Of a stretch of DNA of 55,870 nt, positions 11,079 through 21,583 are shown piece by piece (position 1 is the stretch's first letter; each line of letters begins with the position of its first letter). The stretch is taken from assembly GCA_029641185.1 (NCBI GenBank), contig JAPWGK010000041.1, positions 1-55,870 on the forward strand, in the 5' to 3' direction. This DNA is from Pseudofabraea citricarpa. Lineage: Eukaryota; Ascomycota; Leotiomycetes; Helotiales; Dermateaceae. The notes under the pieces were generated by a model. That model had not been told where the DNA came from, did no database searches, and saw only the letters and a list, made by a program, of their open reading frames with translations. A program made the translations under genes and the position numbers.

Positions 11079-13324
11079 TGTATTTAGCGATAATTAGTTT
11101 ACCTTTACTAGGATCAATAGTTGCCGGGTTTTTTGGTAGAAAAGTCGGAGTAAGTGGAGCGCAATTAATTACATGTACGAATGTAATTATAACAACATTA
11201 CTAGCCATCGTAGCCTTTTTTGAAGTAGGTTTAAATAATATACCTGTAACAATAAATCTTTTTAGATGAATAGATAGTGAATCACTAAACGTATCATGAG
11301 GTTTTCATTTTGACAGTTTAACAGTATCTATGTTAATACCCGTTTTAATTGTTAGTTCATTAGTACACATATACTCAATAGGATATATGAGTCATGATCC
11401 ACATAATGGAAGATTTTTTAGTTACTTAAGTTTATTCACTTTTATGATGATTATACTTGTTACAGCAAATAACTTTTTATTAATGTTTGTAGGATGAGAG
11501 GGTGTAGGAGTTTGTTCATATCTTTTAGTAAGTTTCTGATTTACTAGAATAGCCGCAAATCAAAGTTCTATGTCTGCTTTCTTAACTAACAGAGTGGGAG
11601 ATTGTTTTTTAACTATAGGTATGTTTGCTATCATATGATCTTTTGGAAACGTTGACTATAGTACTGTTTTCTCATTAGCACCTTTTGTTAATGAAAACAT
11701 TGTTACAATTATTGGTATATGTTTATTAATTGGAGCTATGGCTAAAAGTTCTCAAGTTGGATTACATGTTTGATTACCTATGGCTATGGAAGGTCCTACA
11801 CCTGTTAGTGCTTTAATACACGCTGCTACTATGGTAACAGCGGGTGTATATTTACTTATGCGATCCAGCCCTTTAATAGAATACAGTTCCACTGTATTAG
11901 TATTATGTTTATGATTGGGGGCAATTACTACAGTATTTAGTAGCCTTATAGGTCTATTCCAACAAGATATTAAAAAAGTTATCGCTTATTCCACTATGAG
12001 TCAATTAGGGATGATGGTTATAGCAGTAGGTTTATCATCATATAATGTGGCTTTATTTCATTTAGTAAATCATGCCTTTTATAAAGCATTATTATTCTTA
12101 GGTGCAGGTGCAGTAATTCATGCAGTAGCGGATAACCAAGATTTTAGAAAATATGGAGGATTAAGACCATTCTTGCCTTTAACATATTCTGTTATGTTAA
12201 TTGCAAGCCTTAGTTTAGTAGCTTTCCCTTTTATGACAGGGTTCTATAGTAAAGATTTTATATTAGAATCTGCTTATGGACAATTTTACTTTAGTGGTAC
12301 AGTTGTATACTTTATAGCTACTATTGGTGCTATGTTTACTACTTTATACTCAGTTAAAGTGTTATATTTAACTTTTTTAACTAACCCTAATGGGCCTCTT
12401 GTAAATTACAAAAATGCTCATGAAGGTGATATATATATGAGCTTACCTTTAATGATATTAGCGGTTTTTTCAATCTTTTTTGGTTATATTACTAAAGACA
12501 TATTTATAGGTTTAGGTTCTGGTTTTTTTGCGGATAATAGTTTATTTATTCATCCTACACACGAAATAATGCTAGATACTGAATTTGCCGTACCTACTTT
12601 ATTTAAATTATTACCTTTATTCTTTACTATTGCTCTTAGTGTAATAGCTATAGTTCTATCCGAGTTCTTATCTAAAAATCTTATAAGTTTTAAATTTACT
12701 AGGTTAGGTTACAACATATTTGGATTTTTTAATCAACGTTTCTTAATTGAACTTTTTTATAATAAATACGTAACTGGCCTTATTTTAAACTTAGGGGGTC
12801 AAACTACTAAGGTTCTGGATAAAGGAAGTGTAGAATTATTAGGTCCATATGGTTTAGAAAAAGGTTTAATTACTTTAAGTAGAAATATTGTGAATCTAGA
12901 TACTGGTGTTATAACTAGTTACGCCTTATATATTTTAATTGGTCTTATTTTTTATATACTAATACCTTATTTAGCTATAGTTGACAATAGTTTATTGTTA
13001 TTAATCTTATTAGCACTTCTTAGTGTTATGGATGTATTAATACTATCTTCTCCCCCTCGTTCGCCTGGTGTTGAGTTAAAAGCAAGTGTATTATTAACTA
13101 TAGTAGAAAATGCAGACGTTATATTAGAAACAGCCAAAGAAATAATAGAGGAATACAAAGTAGTAGACCAATTACATACTGACTTGCAAGATGCTGATCT
13201 GGAGCGTTCAGAAGCTTTCGCAGCAGCTGCAGAAGAACAGTCAAAGCTAAGTAAAGAACTTGCAGATCTTGCAGATAAAGAACCTAAAGTAAGAGAATTA
13301 CCAGATTACCCTAATGTGTTTTAA
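11078..13324 (+). CDS. nad5: NADH dehydrogenase subunit 5 with ~95-aa C-terminal extension
   Basis: 748 aa; proton-pumping subunit of complex I with lateral helix. Conserved blocks include [33 protein letters not shown] and [18 protein letters not shown] codons at 11267, 11498 and elsewhere read as Trp. The usual fungal protein ends about at the hydrophobic stretch [13 protein letters not shown] (DNA about 12985-13025). After that, an in-frame soluble tail rich in Glu/Ala/Lys/Leu (EELx-type heptads, predicted coiled coil, about 13060-13320) is fused on. Whether the tail stays on mature NAD5 is unknown. Confidence 0.94.
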
Positions 13325-13417
13325 CAATAAAAAGTATATATTATTTTTTCTATTAAAGCATGTTTAGTTTAGTTTAGGTTGGAATTTATATTATTTTTGG
13401 TAAAAAGGTACAAGATA

Positions 13418-13448
13418 TTCCAGGACCAGGCTTTAAAACCTGGACCTG
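13418..13448 (+). repeat. GC-rich CCAGG/CCTGG hairpin
   Basis: Arms ccaggaccagg and cctggacctgg around cttttaaaa-type loop sequence; 11-bp arms with one mismatch. Related cctggtacagg motifs occur near 19271 and 32827, suggesting a small dispersed palindromic family. Confidence 0.6.
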
Positions 13449-13569
13449 GATTTAGGTTAATGTTATCTTGTTAAATAGAGTTAATCCTCTGCACTTTCCC
13501 CTGAGTTGTTATTATATTAACCTGTAAAATAATATCGGGACTTCTATCCTTAATACTTCTAGGTCGGCT

Positions 13570-14703
13570 ATGTTCAATTTATATATAAAGATGATAATGT
13601 CTAATATATATCAACAATCTAAAAATAGCAGTAGTAATACTCTATTCATTGTTGTTCGCTCCTTTTCGTCAAGTCGCTTTTTGTTTGTAGAAGAGAACGG
13701 TAAAAAACCTAATAATGGTACAACTTTACCTTCTATACGGGAAGTTTTAGCGTCTGAATTTAATAATGGATCTAACCAAAATAATTCTAATTCTGATAAC
13801 AGTTCTCCTTTGCAAACTTCAAATGATAATTCTACTGATAATAACCCTAATCATGATAACAATTCTCCTTTGCAAACTTCAAATGAGAATTCTGCTGATA
13901 ATAACCCTAATCAGGATAACAATTCTCCTTTGCAAACTTCAAATGAGAATTCTGCTGATAATAACCCTAATCAGGATAACAATTCTCCTTTAGAAGCTTC
14001 AGAGGATAATAATACTGGTAGTAGTGATGACGGGTATGGAACTGATTCAAATCGTTCTTATTTTGCAGAGGGTACAGATGCAATGGTTGACTGTCCCGCA
14101 GATGAATTAGCTGAAGATAGCCTACGTGAATTTATAAAAGTTACACGTGAAATTTGGCACCATCCTTGTGAGGGGGGGGGTGAACTGGATGATAACGATC
14201 CTGCAAATGATGGAATACGTCAAAGTTTTTCTGAGCGTTACCGAGAATTACGTCAAGAATTACGACGACGTAAAGAAGCTGGAATGGTGCCAAATAGTCC
14301 AAGTGAAAGTAGTGCTATTACCGATCGTCCTGTATCTCCACCTGAAAATAGTTCAGATAATGATAGTGTTAATGTAAATGATACAGTTACTAGTAGCAAT
14401 ATCCCTAGCGCTTCATCTTCAACTGAAAATAGTTCAGGTAATGATAGTGTTAATGTAAAGGATACAGTTACTAGTAGCAATATCCCTAGCGCTTCATCTT
14501 CAACTAATAAAAGAAAGTTTGAAGATGATGATGGGTCTAGTATACAATCATCTAAAAGAATTAAACATGACTCTAATAATTTAGATTCTAGTAATACTTT
14601 TGGTACTACAAATACTAATCCTGACAATCAAAGCCCTATAGATTATGTGGTTGAGAAACAGTCAGAAGAAATGAGTGATATATATGAAATAGACGGTGAA
14701 TAA
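13570..14703 (+). CDS. orf377: Asn/Ser-rich repeat protein, unknown
   Basis: 377 aa, not recognised. N terminus about residues 20-35 (VVRSFSSSRFLF) looks like a mitochondrial import presequence, which a mitochondrially encoded protein would not need. It is followed by three ~20-residue repeats with core NNSPLQTSNENSADNNPNQ (60-bp DNA unit, 13790-13990), a charged segment with FSERYRELRQELRRRKEA, a two-copy Ser/Val/Asn repeat (about 14347-14505) and a region with basic clusters KRK and KRIK that resembles a bipartite nuclear signal. No membrane segment. It may have come from a nuclear or plasmid gene. Its frame is open without TGA codons. Confidence 0.6.
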   Translation: MFNLYIKMIMSNIYQQSKNSSSNTLFIVVRSFSSSRFLFVEENGKKPNNGTTLPSIREVLASEFNNGSNQNNSNSDNSSPLQTSNDNSTDNNPNHDNNSPLQTSNENSADNNPNQDNNSPLQTSNENSADNNPNQDNNSPLEASEDNNTGSSDDGYGTDSNRSYFAEGTDAMVDCPADELAEDSLREFIKVTREIWHHPCEGGGELDDNDPANDGIRQSFSERYRELRQELRRRKEAGMVPNSPSESSAITDRPVSPPENSSDNDSVNVNDTVTSSNIPSASSSTENSSGNDSVNVKDTVTSSNIPSASSSTNKRKFEDDDGSSIQSSKRIKHDSNNLDSSNTFGTTNTNPDNQSPIDYVVEKQSEEMSDIYEIDGE

Positions 14704-15264
14704 CCACGTGTTTTTGTATTGGACTCAGATCCTGTCATAAGTATAAGATAATATTAGTAATAAGGTACGTTGTTATATATAAGGTGGGTTGACATTACAA
14801 ATGGTGTTAACCAAATCATTAATATGACTATTTAATATAGTCATATTAATGCCATTAATTTTATAATTTATTTTCTACCTGTTTATGATATCCAACTGAA
14901 CAGATCTTTAATAAAGATGTTTGACATCTTTATTAAAAAGACTGCCAAGATGTTTTACGGCAGTCTGGGGTCTGGGAGTAGTTTTTAAAAAGTCTAGACG
15001 TCTGTCCAGAAGTAAAGGTTCTTTTTATTAATATAGCCCAGCCCGGGCCGGCCGGCTCAAGATTAGAGTAATATAGCCAGTAGTTAACGTGTAATATAGC
15101 TTACTCTATACCAGGTTAATTAGAGCCTGTATTGTAATGGTTTCCCATTATCACACAATAATAGGTAATACTAAGCAATAGTATGCAATATATATAGTGG
15201 TTATATATCCCTTTTTTTGCCTCTATAAGTATAATATATTAATTATTAATATATTGTAATAAGT
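14704..15264 (+). other. Intergenic region with hairpin series before rnpB
   Basis: 561 bp. Holds three consecutive perfect hairpins (listed separately), then GC-rich palindromic text around 15040-15058 (cagcccgggccggccggctc). No ORF. The repeated phrase aatatagcc occurs several times between 15030 and 15105. Confidence 0.6.
14818..14966 (+). repeat. Three consecutive perfect hairpins
   Basis: Hairpin 1: arms 14818-14830 and 14838-14850 (attaatatgacta). Hairpin 2: 14907-14920 and 14924-14937, 14 bp with a 3-nt loop. Hairpin 3: 14939-14946 and 14959-14966 (agactgcc/ggcagtct). All arms match without mismatch. They could serve RNA processing between orf377 and rnpB, or be mobile hairpin elements; neither is shown. 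Confidence 0.8.
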
Positions 15265-15543
15265 ATTGTGATACTAATAGGATAAGTGCTATACTATGAT
15301 ATAGTAAAGGAAAGTCCGGAGCTTAGATAAACATATTCTCATAATGGTGAGAGCATAGTTAAACCTCAGGTATTACACAGAAAATAATACACATTTTTAG
15401 ATAGTTCTTTAAAGAACTATATTTAAATGTTTTAATAATAGTTATTATTATAAACAGTAAAAATGAATGCGAACTTTCAAGCCTATGCTAAGCCTTAATT
15501 TAGATTAATAACTATCACAGAATCCGGCTTAAAAGTATCCAAT
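15265..15543 (+). ncRNA. rnpB: Mitochondrial RNase P RNA
   Basis: The two universally conserved parts of RNase P RNA are present: ggaaagtccgg (15309-15319, CR-I/P4 5' side) and acagaatccggctta (15518-15532, CR-V/P4 3' side), which can pair to form P4. Flanks attgtgatac (15265-15274) and gtatccaat (15535-15543) form P1 with one bulge and set the ends. The ~279-nt size fits reduced fungal mitochondrial RNase P RNAs. The RNA would be the catalytic part of the enzyme that cuts tRNA 5' ends. End positions are approximate. Confidence 0.85.
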
Positions 15544-15904
15544 ATAAAAAAAAAAATATTAAAATTAGTAACCTTAATTCTAATATATAAATCTATATTA
15601 TGTAATAATTTCTAGAATAATATCTTAATTAAACAATAGTACTAAACATAGTCTAAAGAGAGTCAATAATCAATGGTTTTTCTAATATTAGCAGCCAGCA
15701 TGTGGATTAAATATAAAAACCTATAAAGTTATAATAAAAATGTAATGTAGTATTATATATACTAGTAATAAACAAAATAAAACTAGGGCTAAAAATAACG
15801 AGATGCTGAAAAAAAGTCCCTCATCCTATCTATATATATATCGTACCAAATTTAAAAATTTGAAGACAAAAGATTAGGAGTAGATTATATTCATATTTTT
15901 ATAA
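15544..15904 (+). other. Intergenic region rnpB-cox2
   Basis: 361 bp of AT-rich sequence with the cox2 leader at its end. No ORF or tRNA seen. Confidence 0.6.
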
Positions 15905-16660
15905 ATGCTTAATTTCTTTTACTTAAATCACATTAATAATTGTGACACGCCTAGACCTTGAGGTCTATATTTTCAAGATAGTGCTACACCACAAATGGAA
16001 GGACTAGTGGAATTACATGATAACATTATGTTTTATTTAGTAATAATTTTATTTGCTGTAGGATGAGTAATGATATCTATAGTTAGAAACTATACAAATA
16101 AAAATTCACCTATATCACATAAATATCTAAATCACGGAACACTAATAGAATTAATATGAACAATAACTCCTGCTTTAATATTAATACTTATCGCATTCCC
16201 ATCATTTAAATTATTATATTTAATGGACGAAGTTAGTGATCCCGCTATGTCAGTGTTAGCAGAAGGCCACCAATGATATTGAAGTTATCAATACCCTGAC
16301 TTTTTAAACACAGATAATGAATTTATCGAGTTTGATTCATATTTAGTACCAGAGTCTGATCTAGAGGAAGGAGCATTAAGAATGTTAGAAGTAGATAACC
16401 GAGTTGTTCTTCCAGAATTAACACATGTTAGATTTATTGTTACAGCTGCTGATGTTATACATTCTTTTGCTTGTCCTGCTTTAGGTATTAAATGTGATGC
16501 TTACCCAGGTAGATTAAACCAAGTATCGGTTCTTATTAATAGAGAAGGAATATTTTATGGACAATGTTCTGAAATATGTGGTATATTGCACAGCTCAATG
16601 CCTATAGTAATAGAATCAGTGAGCATTGAAAAGTTTTTGGCGTGACTAGAAAATCAGTAA
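15905..16660 (+). CDS. cox2: Cytochrome c oxidase subunit 2
   Basis: 251 aa. CuA-bearing subunit of complex IV that takes electrons from cytochrome c. It has two N-terminal membrane helices, the aromatic stretch EGHQWYWSYQYPD, and the CuA ligands in [14 protein letters not shown] plus the upstream His in DVIHSFACP. Several TGA codons (for example 15958, 16273 region) read as Trp. Start ATG 15905 gives [20 protein letters not shown]. No intron. A 517-aa accessory ORF follows 63 bp downstream in the same frame. Confidence 0.97.
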
Positions 16661-16723
16661 AAGAAAAGAAAAAAAAAAAAAATATGAACATAAGACGGGA
16701 AAATCTAAACAAAACACAAAACT

Positions 16724-18277
16724 ATGAAAAAATCTACGATATATTTAAGCCTAAAAGAAACTTTCGCATTATTCCTAGCTAGACATAGCTCTTCCATATT
16801 ATTTGTAGCACCTAAGCTTAATTTAAGCTGTATTCTTGCCTGTCTTACTTTTTGCTATTATCCTTTTTATTTAAATATCTTATATTTAATACTTTTATAT
16901 TTAAGTTTAGCTTTTTTTATAATAAAAAATCCTAATTTATCTAAGATATTGTCGGCTTGTGATAAAAATTTTACAATGTTTAAATTAGTAAAATTTTTAT
17001 TAATTATTATGGTTTTTAAGGTTTTTGGGTATGCTTTTATATTATTGCCTTATCGTATACAAATATCTCTTATTATACTTATGATTTGTTGTTCTATAGA
17101 ATATACACAAATATTTATAAACAATATAAGGAATAAGTTTTATATTATTAAGAATAATGTGTCTGAAGTTTTAACTATTGTTTTATATAATAGATTATTA
17201 ATATTACTTGGTTTAGGAATTGTTATATCTTCGCTTGAAATAATGGACATTTCTTTTATTAAACAGTATGTTTTACCTATAATTCGTGAACCAATTTGAT
17301 TAAAACTATTTAGTCAATTGTTTATTTTAGATATAATTTTGTGAATGGATTCTGGTTCAAATAATGGAGGTAGCAGTGGTCAAAATAACCCTAACCCAGG
17401 AGGATCTAATCCAGGAGGTCCTAATCCACATAATAATAATAATAATAATAATAATATAACTGCTATTAGTCAAGATAACGCAGACAATCGTCGACGAAAT
17501 AGAGAAAATGCTGAGCTTGAGCAAGTACCTTATAATGAACACAATCAATTTGATGAATATATAAAAGCAAGACAAAGAGCTGAAGCAGGAGCTAATTATA
17601 GACCGGGTGGTTTGAATTTATACGTCTATCTATTTGATAAGAATTATATAAGAGATTATCGTACTTGAATGGGTCATAAAGTTAAAGAACCTACTCCTAA
17701 TCCTAGTCCTAACGCTAGTCCTGGTCCTAACGCTAGTCCTAATCCTAATCCTAATCCTAGTCCTAGTCCTAATCCTAATCCTAGTCCTAGTCCTAACGCT
17801 AGTCCTGGCCACAGTCCTGATAATAATGATACGGAACCTACTTATAATAGTAACGTAAGGTTTCATATTGATAAACTTACACGTAAATATCCTGATATAG
17901 ACTTTGATTGTTTAAAGGTATTTGAAAAAGGAGGATTAACAGGAGAAAATACAGGGTTAATATATAGAACGCAGAGTGGTCAATGATGAGAATACCACAA
18001 GGGCCATTATCATGAAAATAGTATAGATTTATACAGTAAAGACCATAAATTCGTTAAAACTGTACCTAGTAATCCTTTAGCTGATACAAGTTCATTTTAT
18101 ATCAAAAAGCGTAAACAAGGCCTCTATCTAAGTAAAGGGGTTATTACAACGGGTACTCACGAGAATTGAGTTTTAAATAATAGTATTATATACTTTTCAC
18201 GCCAACAATCTAACGGTATTTGAACTGAAACTAGTACAGGAATAAGATTTCCGGGTAAAGTACCAATAAACCCCTAA
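16724..18277 (+). CDS. orf517: membrane + Asn/Pro/Ser repeat linker + YHE domain, downstream of cox2
   Basis: One 517-aa frame with TGA as Trp at 17297, 17342, 17666 and a TGA-TGA pair at 17987-17992; not a known family. Residues ~30-205 hold about five hydrophobic segments. Then comes an Asn/Gly-rich linker with a poly-Asn run (17429-17455), a charged stretch, a second linker of Asn-Pro/Ser-Pro repeats (17692-17812), and a ~150-aa C-terminal domain. That domain contains GLIYRTQSGQWWEYHKG followed by YHEN and LYSKD, aligning with GYYITSTGYWKPYY ... YHEK ... LYKN of the ORF at 50104 and with the pseudogene at 47292. Located 63 bp after cox2, so co-transcription is likely. Translation is not shown. 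Confidence 0.72.
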
Positions 18278-18451
18278 ACTCATATATTTTATAGTTGAAG
18301 TATAAATCAACTTATATATTAAATATATTTAAGGAGGTATATCTTATAAACTTCAAAGGTATTATAGGCCATACAAAAGTAGGGACAAGTTGATAATAAT
18401 TACAGGCCTAAAAAAAAGGGATCATCTTTAGGTAATTATTTTAAGAGCATA
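18278..18451 (+). other. Spacer after the cox2-linked ORF
   Basis: About 170 bp of unassigned AT-rich sequence before the copied cob leader. Nothing recognisable. Confidence 0.5.
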
Positions 18452-18610
18452 AAAAAATTAAGTTAAATTAAACTATCTAAATAATATAGTATATATTTTA
18501 TATAAAATATAATTTATATACTGGGCTTTTAAAGAAAAAAGTAACAAATCACTAACCTTTAAATTTTAGAATATAAAACTAGCAAGATAAAACATTATAA
18601 AATGAGAATA
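18452..18610 (+). repeat. Copy of the cob 5' leader and start codon
   Basis: This ~159-bp stretch matches 19483-19642 with only a handful of differences, including the shared ATG AGA ATA start codons. One copy precedes cob, the other precedes an unrelated acidic ORF. The ORF has therefore acquired the cob leader, and probably its promoter or translational activator site. Confidence 0.9.
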
Positions 18611-19048
18611 CAAAAAAAGATATTAAATAGGTTTAACCCAATTATACATAATTTAGCCTTAGCCCTTAATTTAACTTACTTATTTAATTTAATAAATATT
18701 TATTCTTTTTTAGATATAATATTAGATTATTTAAACGAGGTTATTAATGCACTTGAAACAGAGGTAGCTTTAGAAGGGGAACTAGATGTAAATGAAGGTG
18801 ATGATAAAAATGACGGTAAAGAAGAAGAGGGTAAAGATGAAAATGACAATAAAGACGGTGATAGTGATAAAAATGATAAGGAAGATAGTGATAACATAGA
18901 GGACTCTGATGAACAATACTTAAAAGAGTGTGAAGATCGAAAAAAAGAACTAGTAGGCCAGTTAGCCGGTGCCAGCAGAAAAGACAAACTAAATATTTTA
19001 AATGAAATTAACGCGCTTAATGATATTATAAAAGATATAAATAGTTAA
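18602..19048 (+). CDS. orf148: hydrophobic N terminus + acidic linker, behind copied cob leader
   Basis: 148 aa, unknown. The start context and first three codons (MRI) are those of cob. Residues ~15-45 are hydrophobic (LALALNLTYLFNLINIYSFL), then a strongly acidic Asp/Lys/Asn/Glu repeat zone (about 55-105), then a helical C terminus. The plan (membrane segment, low-complexity linker, soluble tail) echoes the other accessory ORFs, but no residue-level similarity is evident. It shares a leader with cob, so co-regulation is plausible. Confidence 0.6.
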   Translation: MRIQKKILNRFNPIIHNLALALNLTYLFNLINIYSFLDIILDYLNEVINALETEVALEGELDVNEGDDKNDGKEEEGKDENDNKDGDSDKNDKEDSDNIEDSDEQYLKECEDRKKELVGQLAGASRKDKLNILNEINALNDIIKDINS

Positions 19049-19482
19049 TTAATAATTATTTACATTTACAATAGATTAATCTATTTTTTAGTATAAATAT
19101 TTATTCTTTATATTATCTTAGGGGTATTTACATATATATATATATATACCTTATATATTTTTTTTTTCTACGCTTTATATTTTTATTAGTGAATTTTTTA
19201 CTAGTCTTGGTAAAGTTTTACCTGGCCTTGGTCCTGACCCTTCCTGACCCTTCCTGACCCGGGTTATAACCTGGTACAGGGCCTGGGTTAAATGCTTTAT
19301 AAATTTTTTAGTATCATTTGTAAATTATATTCATTTAAAATTTTTATAACAATAACGTGTGTTTCATTTCATTTCATTTCGCCTCGTTTCGTCTCCGTCT
19401 ACGTCTATGTCTCTATCTTTGTTTCCGTCTCTATCTCCGGCTCTATCTCCGGCTCTATCTCCGTCTCTGTGATTGCAAAAAA
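19049..19482 (+). other. Spacer with pyrimidine-rich repeats before cob
   Basis: Contains GC-rich cctgaccctt repeats (19222-19258), a cctggtacagg palindrome (19271-19281) and a simple array of tctcc/ctatctccgg and catttcatttc units (19355-19470). No credible gene; one open frame through the array is composition-driven. Confidence 0.6.
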
Positions 19483-19633
19483 AAAAAATTAAGTTAAATT
19501 AAACTATCTAAATTATATAGTATATATTTTATATAAAATATAATTTATATACTGGGCTTTTAAAGAAAAAAGTAACAAATTTCTAACCTTTAAACTTTAG
19601 AATATAAAACCAGCAAGATAAAAACATTATAAA

Positions 19634-20827
19634 ATGAGAATATTTAAAAGTCATCCCCTATTAAAATTGGTTAATTCCTATGTTATCGATTCACCCCAAC
19701 CCTCTAACATAAGTTATTTATGAAACTTCGGTTCACTATTAGGTTTTTGTTTAGTAATACAAATTATTACTGGAGTAACTTTAGCAATGCATTACAACCC
19801 TAGTGTATTAGAAGCCTTTAACTCAGTTGAACATATTATGCGTGATGTAAATAATGGATGATTAATACGTTATTTACATGCAAACACAGCTTCAGCTTTC
19901 TTCTTTATAGTTTACTTACACATAGGTAGAGGTTTATACTATGGATCATACAGAGCACCTAGAACATTAGTTTGAACATTAGGTACTGTAATATTCATAT
20001 TAATGATCGTTACAGCTTTCCTGGGTTATGTACTGCCTTACGGGCAAATGAGTCTATGAGGTGCCACAGTTATTACTAACCTTATGAGTGCTATACCTTG
20101 AATTGGACAAGATATAGTTGAATTTTTATGAGGTGGTTTTTCAGTTAATAATGCTACTTTAAACAGGTTTTTTGCCTTACACTTCGTATTACCTTTTGTG
20201 TTAGCTGCTTTAGCTTTAATGCATTTAATCGCACTTCATGACAGTGCTGGGTCTGGTAACCCTTTAGGTGTTTCAGGTAACTACGATAGATTACCTTTCG
20301 CACCTTATTTCTTATTCAAAGATTTAATAACTATATTTCTTTTTATTATTGTATTAAGTATATTTGTATTCTTCATGCCTAATGCTTTAGGTGATAGTGA
20401 AAATTATGTTGTGGCTAACCCTATGCAAACTCCTCCTGCTATAGTACCTGAGTGATATCTTTTACCTTTCTATGCTATATTAAGATCTATACCTAATAAA
20501 TTATTAGGAGTTCTTGCTATGCTTAGTGCAATTTTAGCTTTATTAGTTATGCCATATACTGATATAAGTAAATTTAGAGGTATACAATTCAGACCTTTAA
20601 GTAAAATAGCCTTTTATGTGTTTATAGCTAATTTCTTAATATTAATGAAATTAGGTGCAAAACATGTTGAATCTCCTTATATTGAGTTTGGACAAATTAG
20701 TACAGCTCTGTATTTTTCACATTTCTTTGTTATATTACCTCTAGTTAGTTATTTAGAAAATAGTTTAATAGACTTAGGTAGAATGAATGGTGGGCTAGTA
20801 TATGAAGTTAAACCGGGTTTTAAATAG
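19634..20827 (+). CDS. cob: Apocytochrome b
   Basis: 397 aa, intron-free. Catalytic membrane subunit of complex III holding both b hemes and the Qo and Qi sites. Starts [19 protein letters not shown]. The heme-ligand His residues lie in [20 protein letters not shown] and further helices; the Qo segment reads [20 protein letters not shown]. Residues equivalent to F129, G137 and G143 are unchanged, the state associated with sensitivity to strobilurin-type inhibitors. TGA is used for Trp (for example in the NNGW and LVWTLG stretches). Its leader is duplicated upstream. Confidence 0.97.
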
Positions 20828-21067
20828 AAGATTCTCAGCCCTCATATAACAAGAATAAAAGGTGTGACACTAAAAGGTGTGACATAGAACCTATAACACC
20901 TGTAAGTCAAGACCTACATATACGTGCTAATTAATTAAGTAGGCTATCTACATATTTAGGCAATCTATGTAAACGAGTATTTACTCGTTTTAAGTTAAAA
21001 AAATTTTTTTATCTTAAGGTTTATTTATTTATTCATTAATATTAGTGTTAATGCTGCTTTATGAATA

Positions 21068-21583
21068 ATGGGTATAGAGCCACCTACTGAGGAAAAAATG
21101 GTAAATTATCGCCTTCATCTTATTCCCGATAGGCACTCTGTACATGCAATGGAAGTTGTCTGCAGGGACTCTATATCCCAAGAGTATGAAGATTTTGATA
21201 GGCTTAACTATGGTACGCCTAGTACATATAGACATTTTATAGATAAAAGCTCTATCAAAAATAGTACGTTAAATATAAATGTAGCAATGGGAAAACATAG
21301 ATATAATATAATTACTAAATATCGTTCTAATACTGCTATAGAAAAGCCAATTGTGGATAACTTAGCTAATCCCGACCGTAGTATTATTGAACGCAGTCAA
21401 AGAGCCTTAAAAGATATGTTGGATAGTAAAGCTAGTAACCTAAAATAACTTTATCTATTAAATGCACTTAAAACGGATATACGTAGACATCAAATAAGAT
21501 ATGGTAGTCTAACAAACTATGAAGCAAAGGTGATTACTTGAAGTACTTTTCCAGAAAAAACACTTCAAAAATTAGCTGAATAA
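21068..21583 (+). pseudogene. Accessory ORF after cob with one internal stop
   Basis: Unknown protein. The 126-codon frame from ATG 21068 ends at TAA 21446-21448, but the same frame continues at once for 44 protein-like codons (LYLLNALKTDIRRHQIRYGS...) to TAA 21581. Upstream, the frame is open from about 20999 and encodes a hydrophobic stretch with no ATG. This suggests a membrane-plus-soluble ORF, like those after other core genes, with one nonsense change. Readthrough or a short intact protein are alternatives. Confidence 0.5.

Noticed and set aside
12967..13158. Minus-strand ORF opposite the nad5 tail
   Set aside because: Antisense shadow of the continuous nad5 frame.
14253..14627. 124-codon minus-strand ORF opposite orf377
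   Set aside because: Arises from antisense of a Ser/Asn repeat protein; its repeats mirror the plus-strand repeats and it has no independent features.
17630..17866. Arg/Ile-rich minus-strand ORF
   Set aside because: Antisense of the Asn-Pro/Ser-Pro repeat linker of orf517; composition fully explained by that repeat.
19292..19492. ORF of Val/Ser/Ile repeats before cob
   Set aside because: Generated by the pyrimidine-rich simple repeat; no conserved part, ends in the cob leader.
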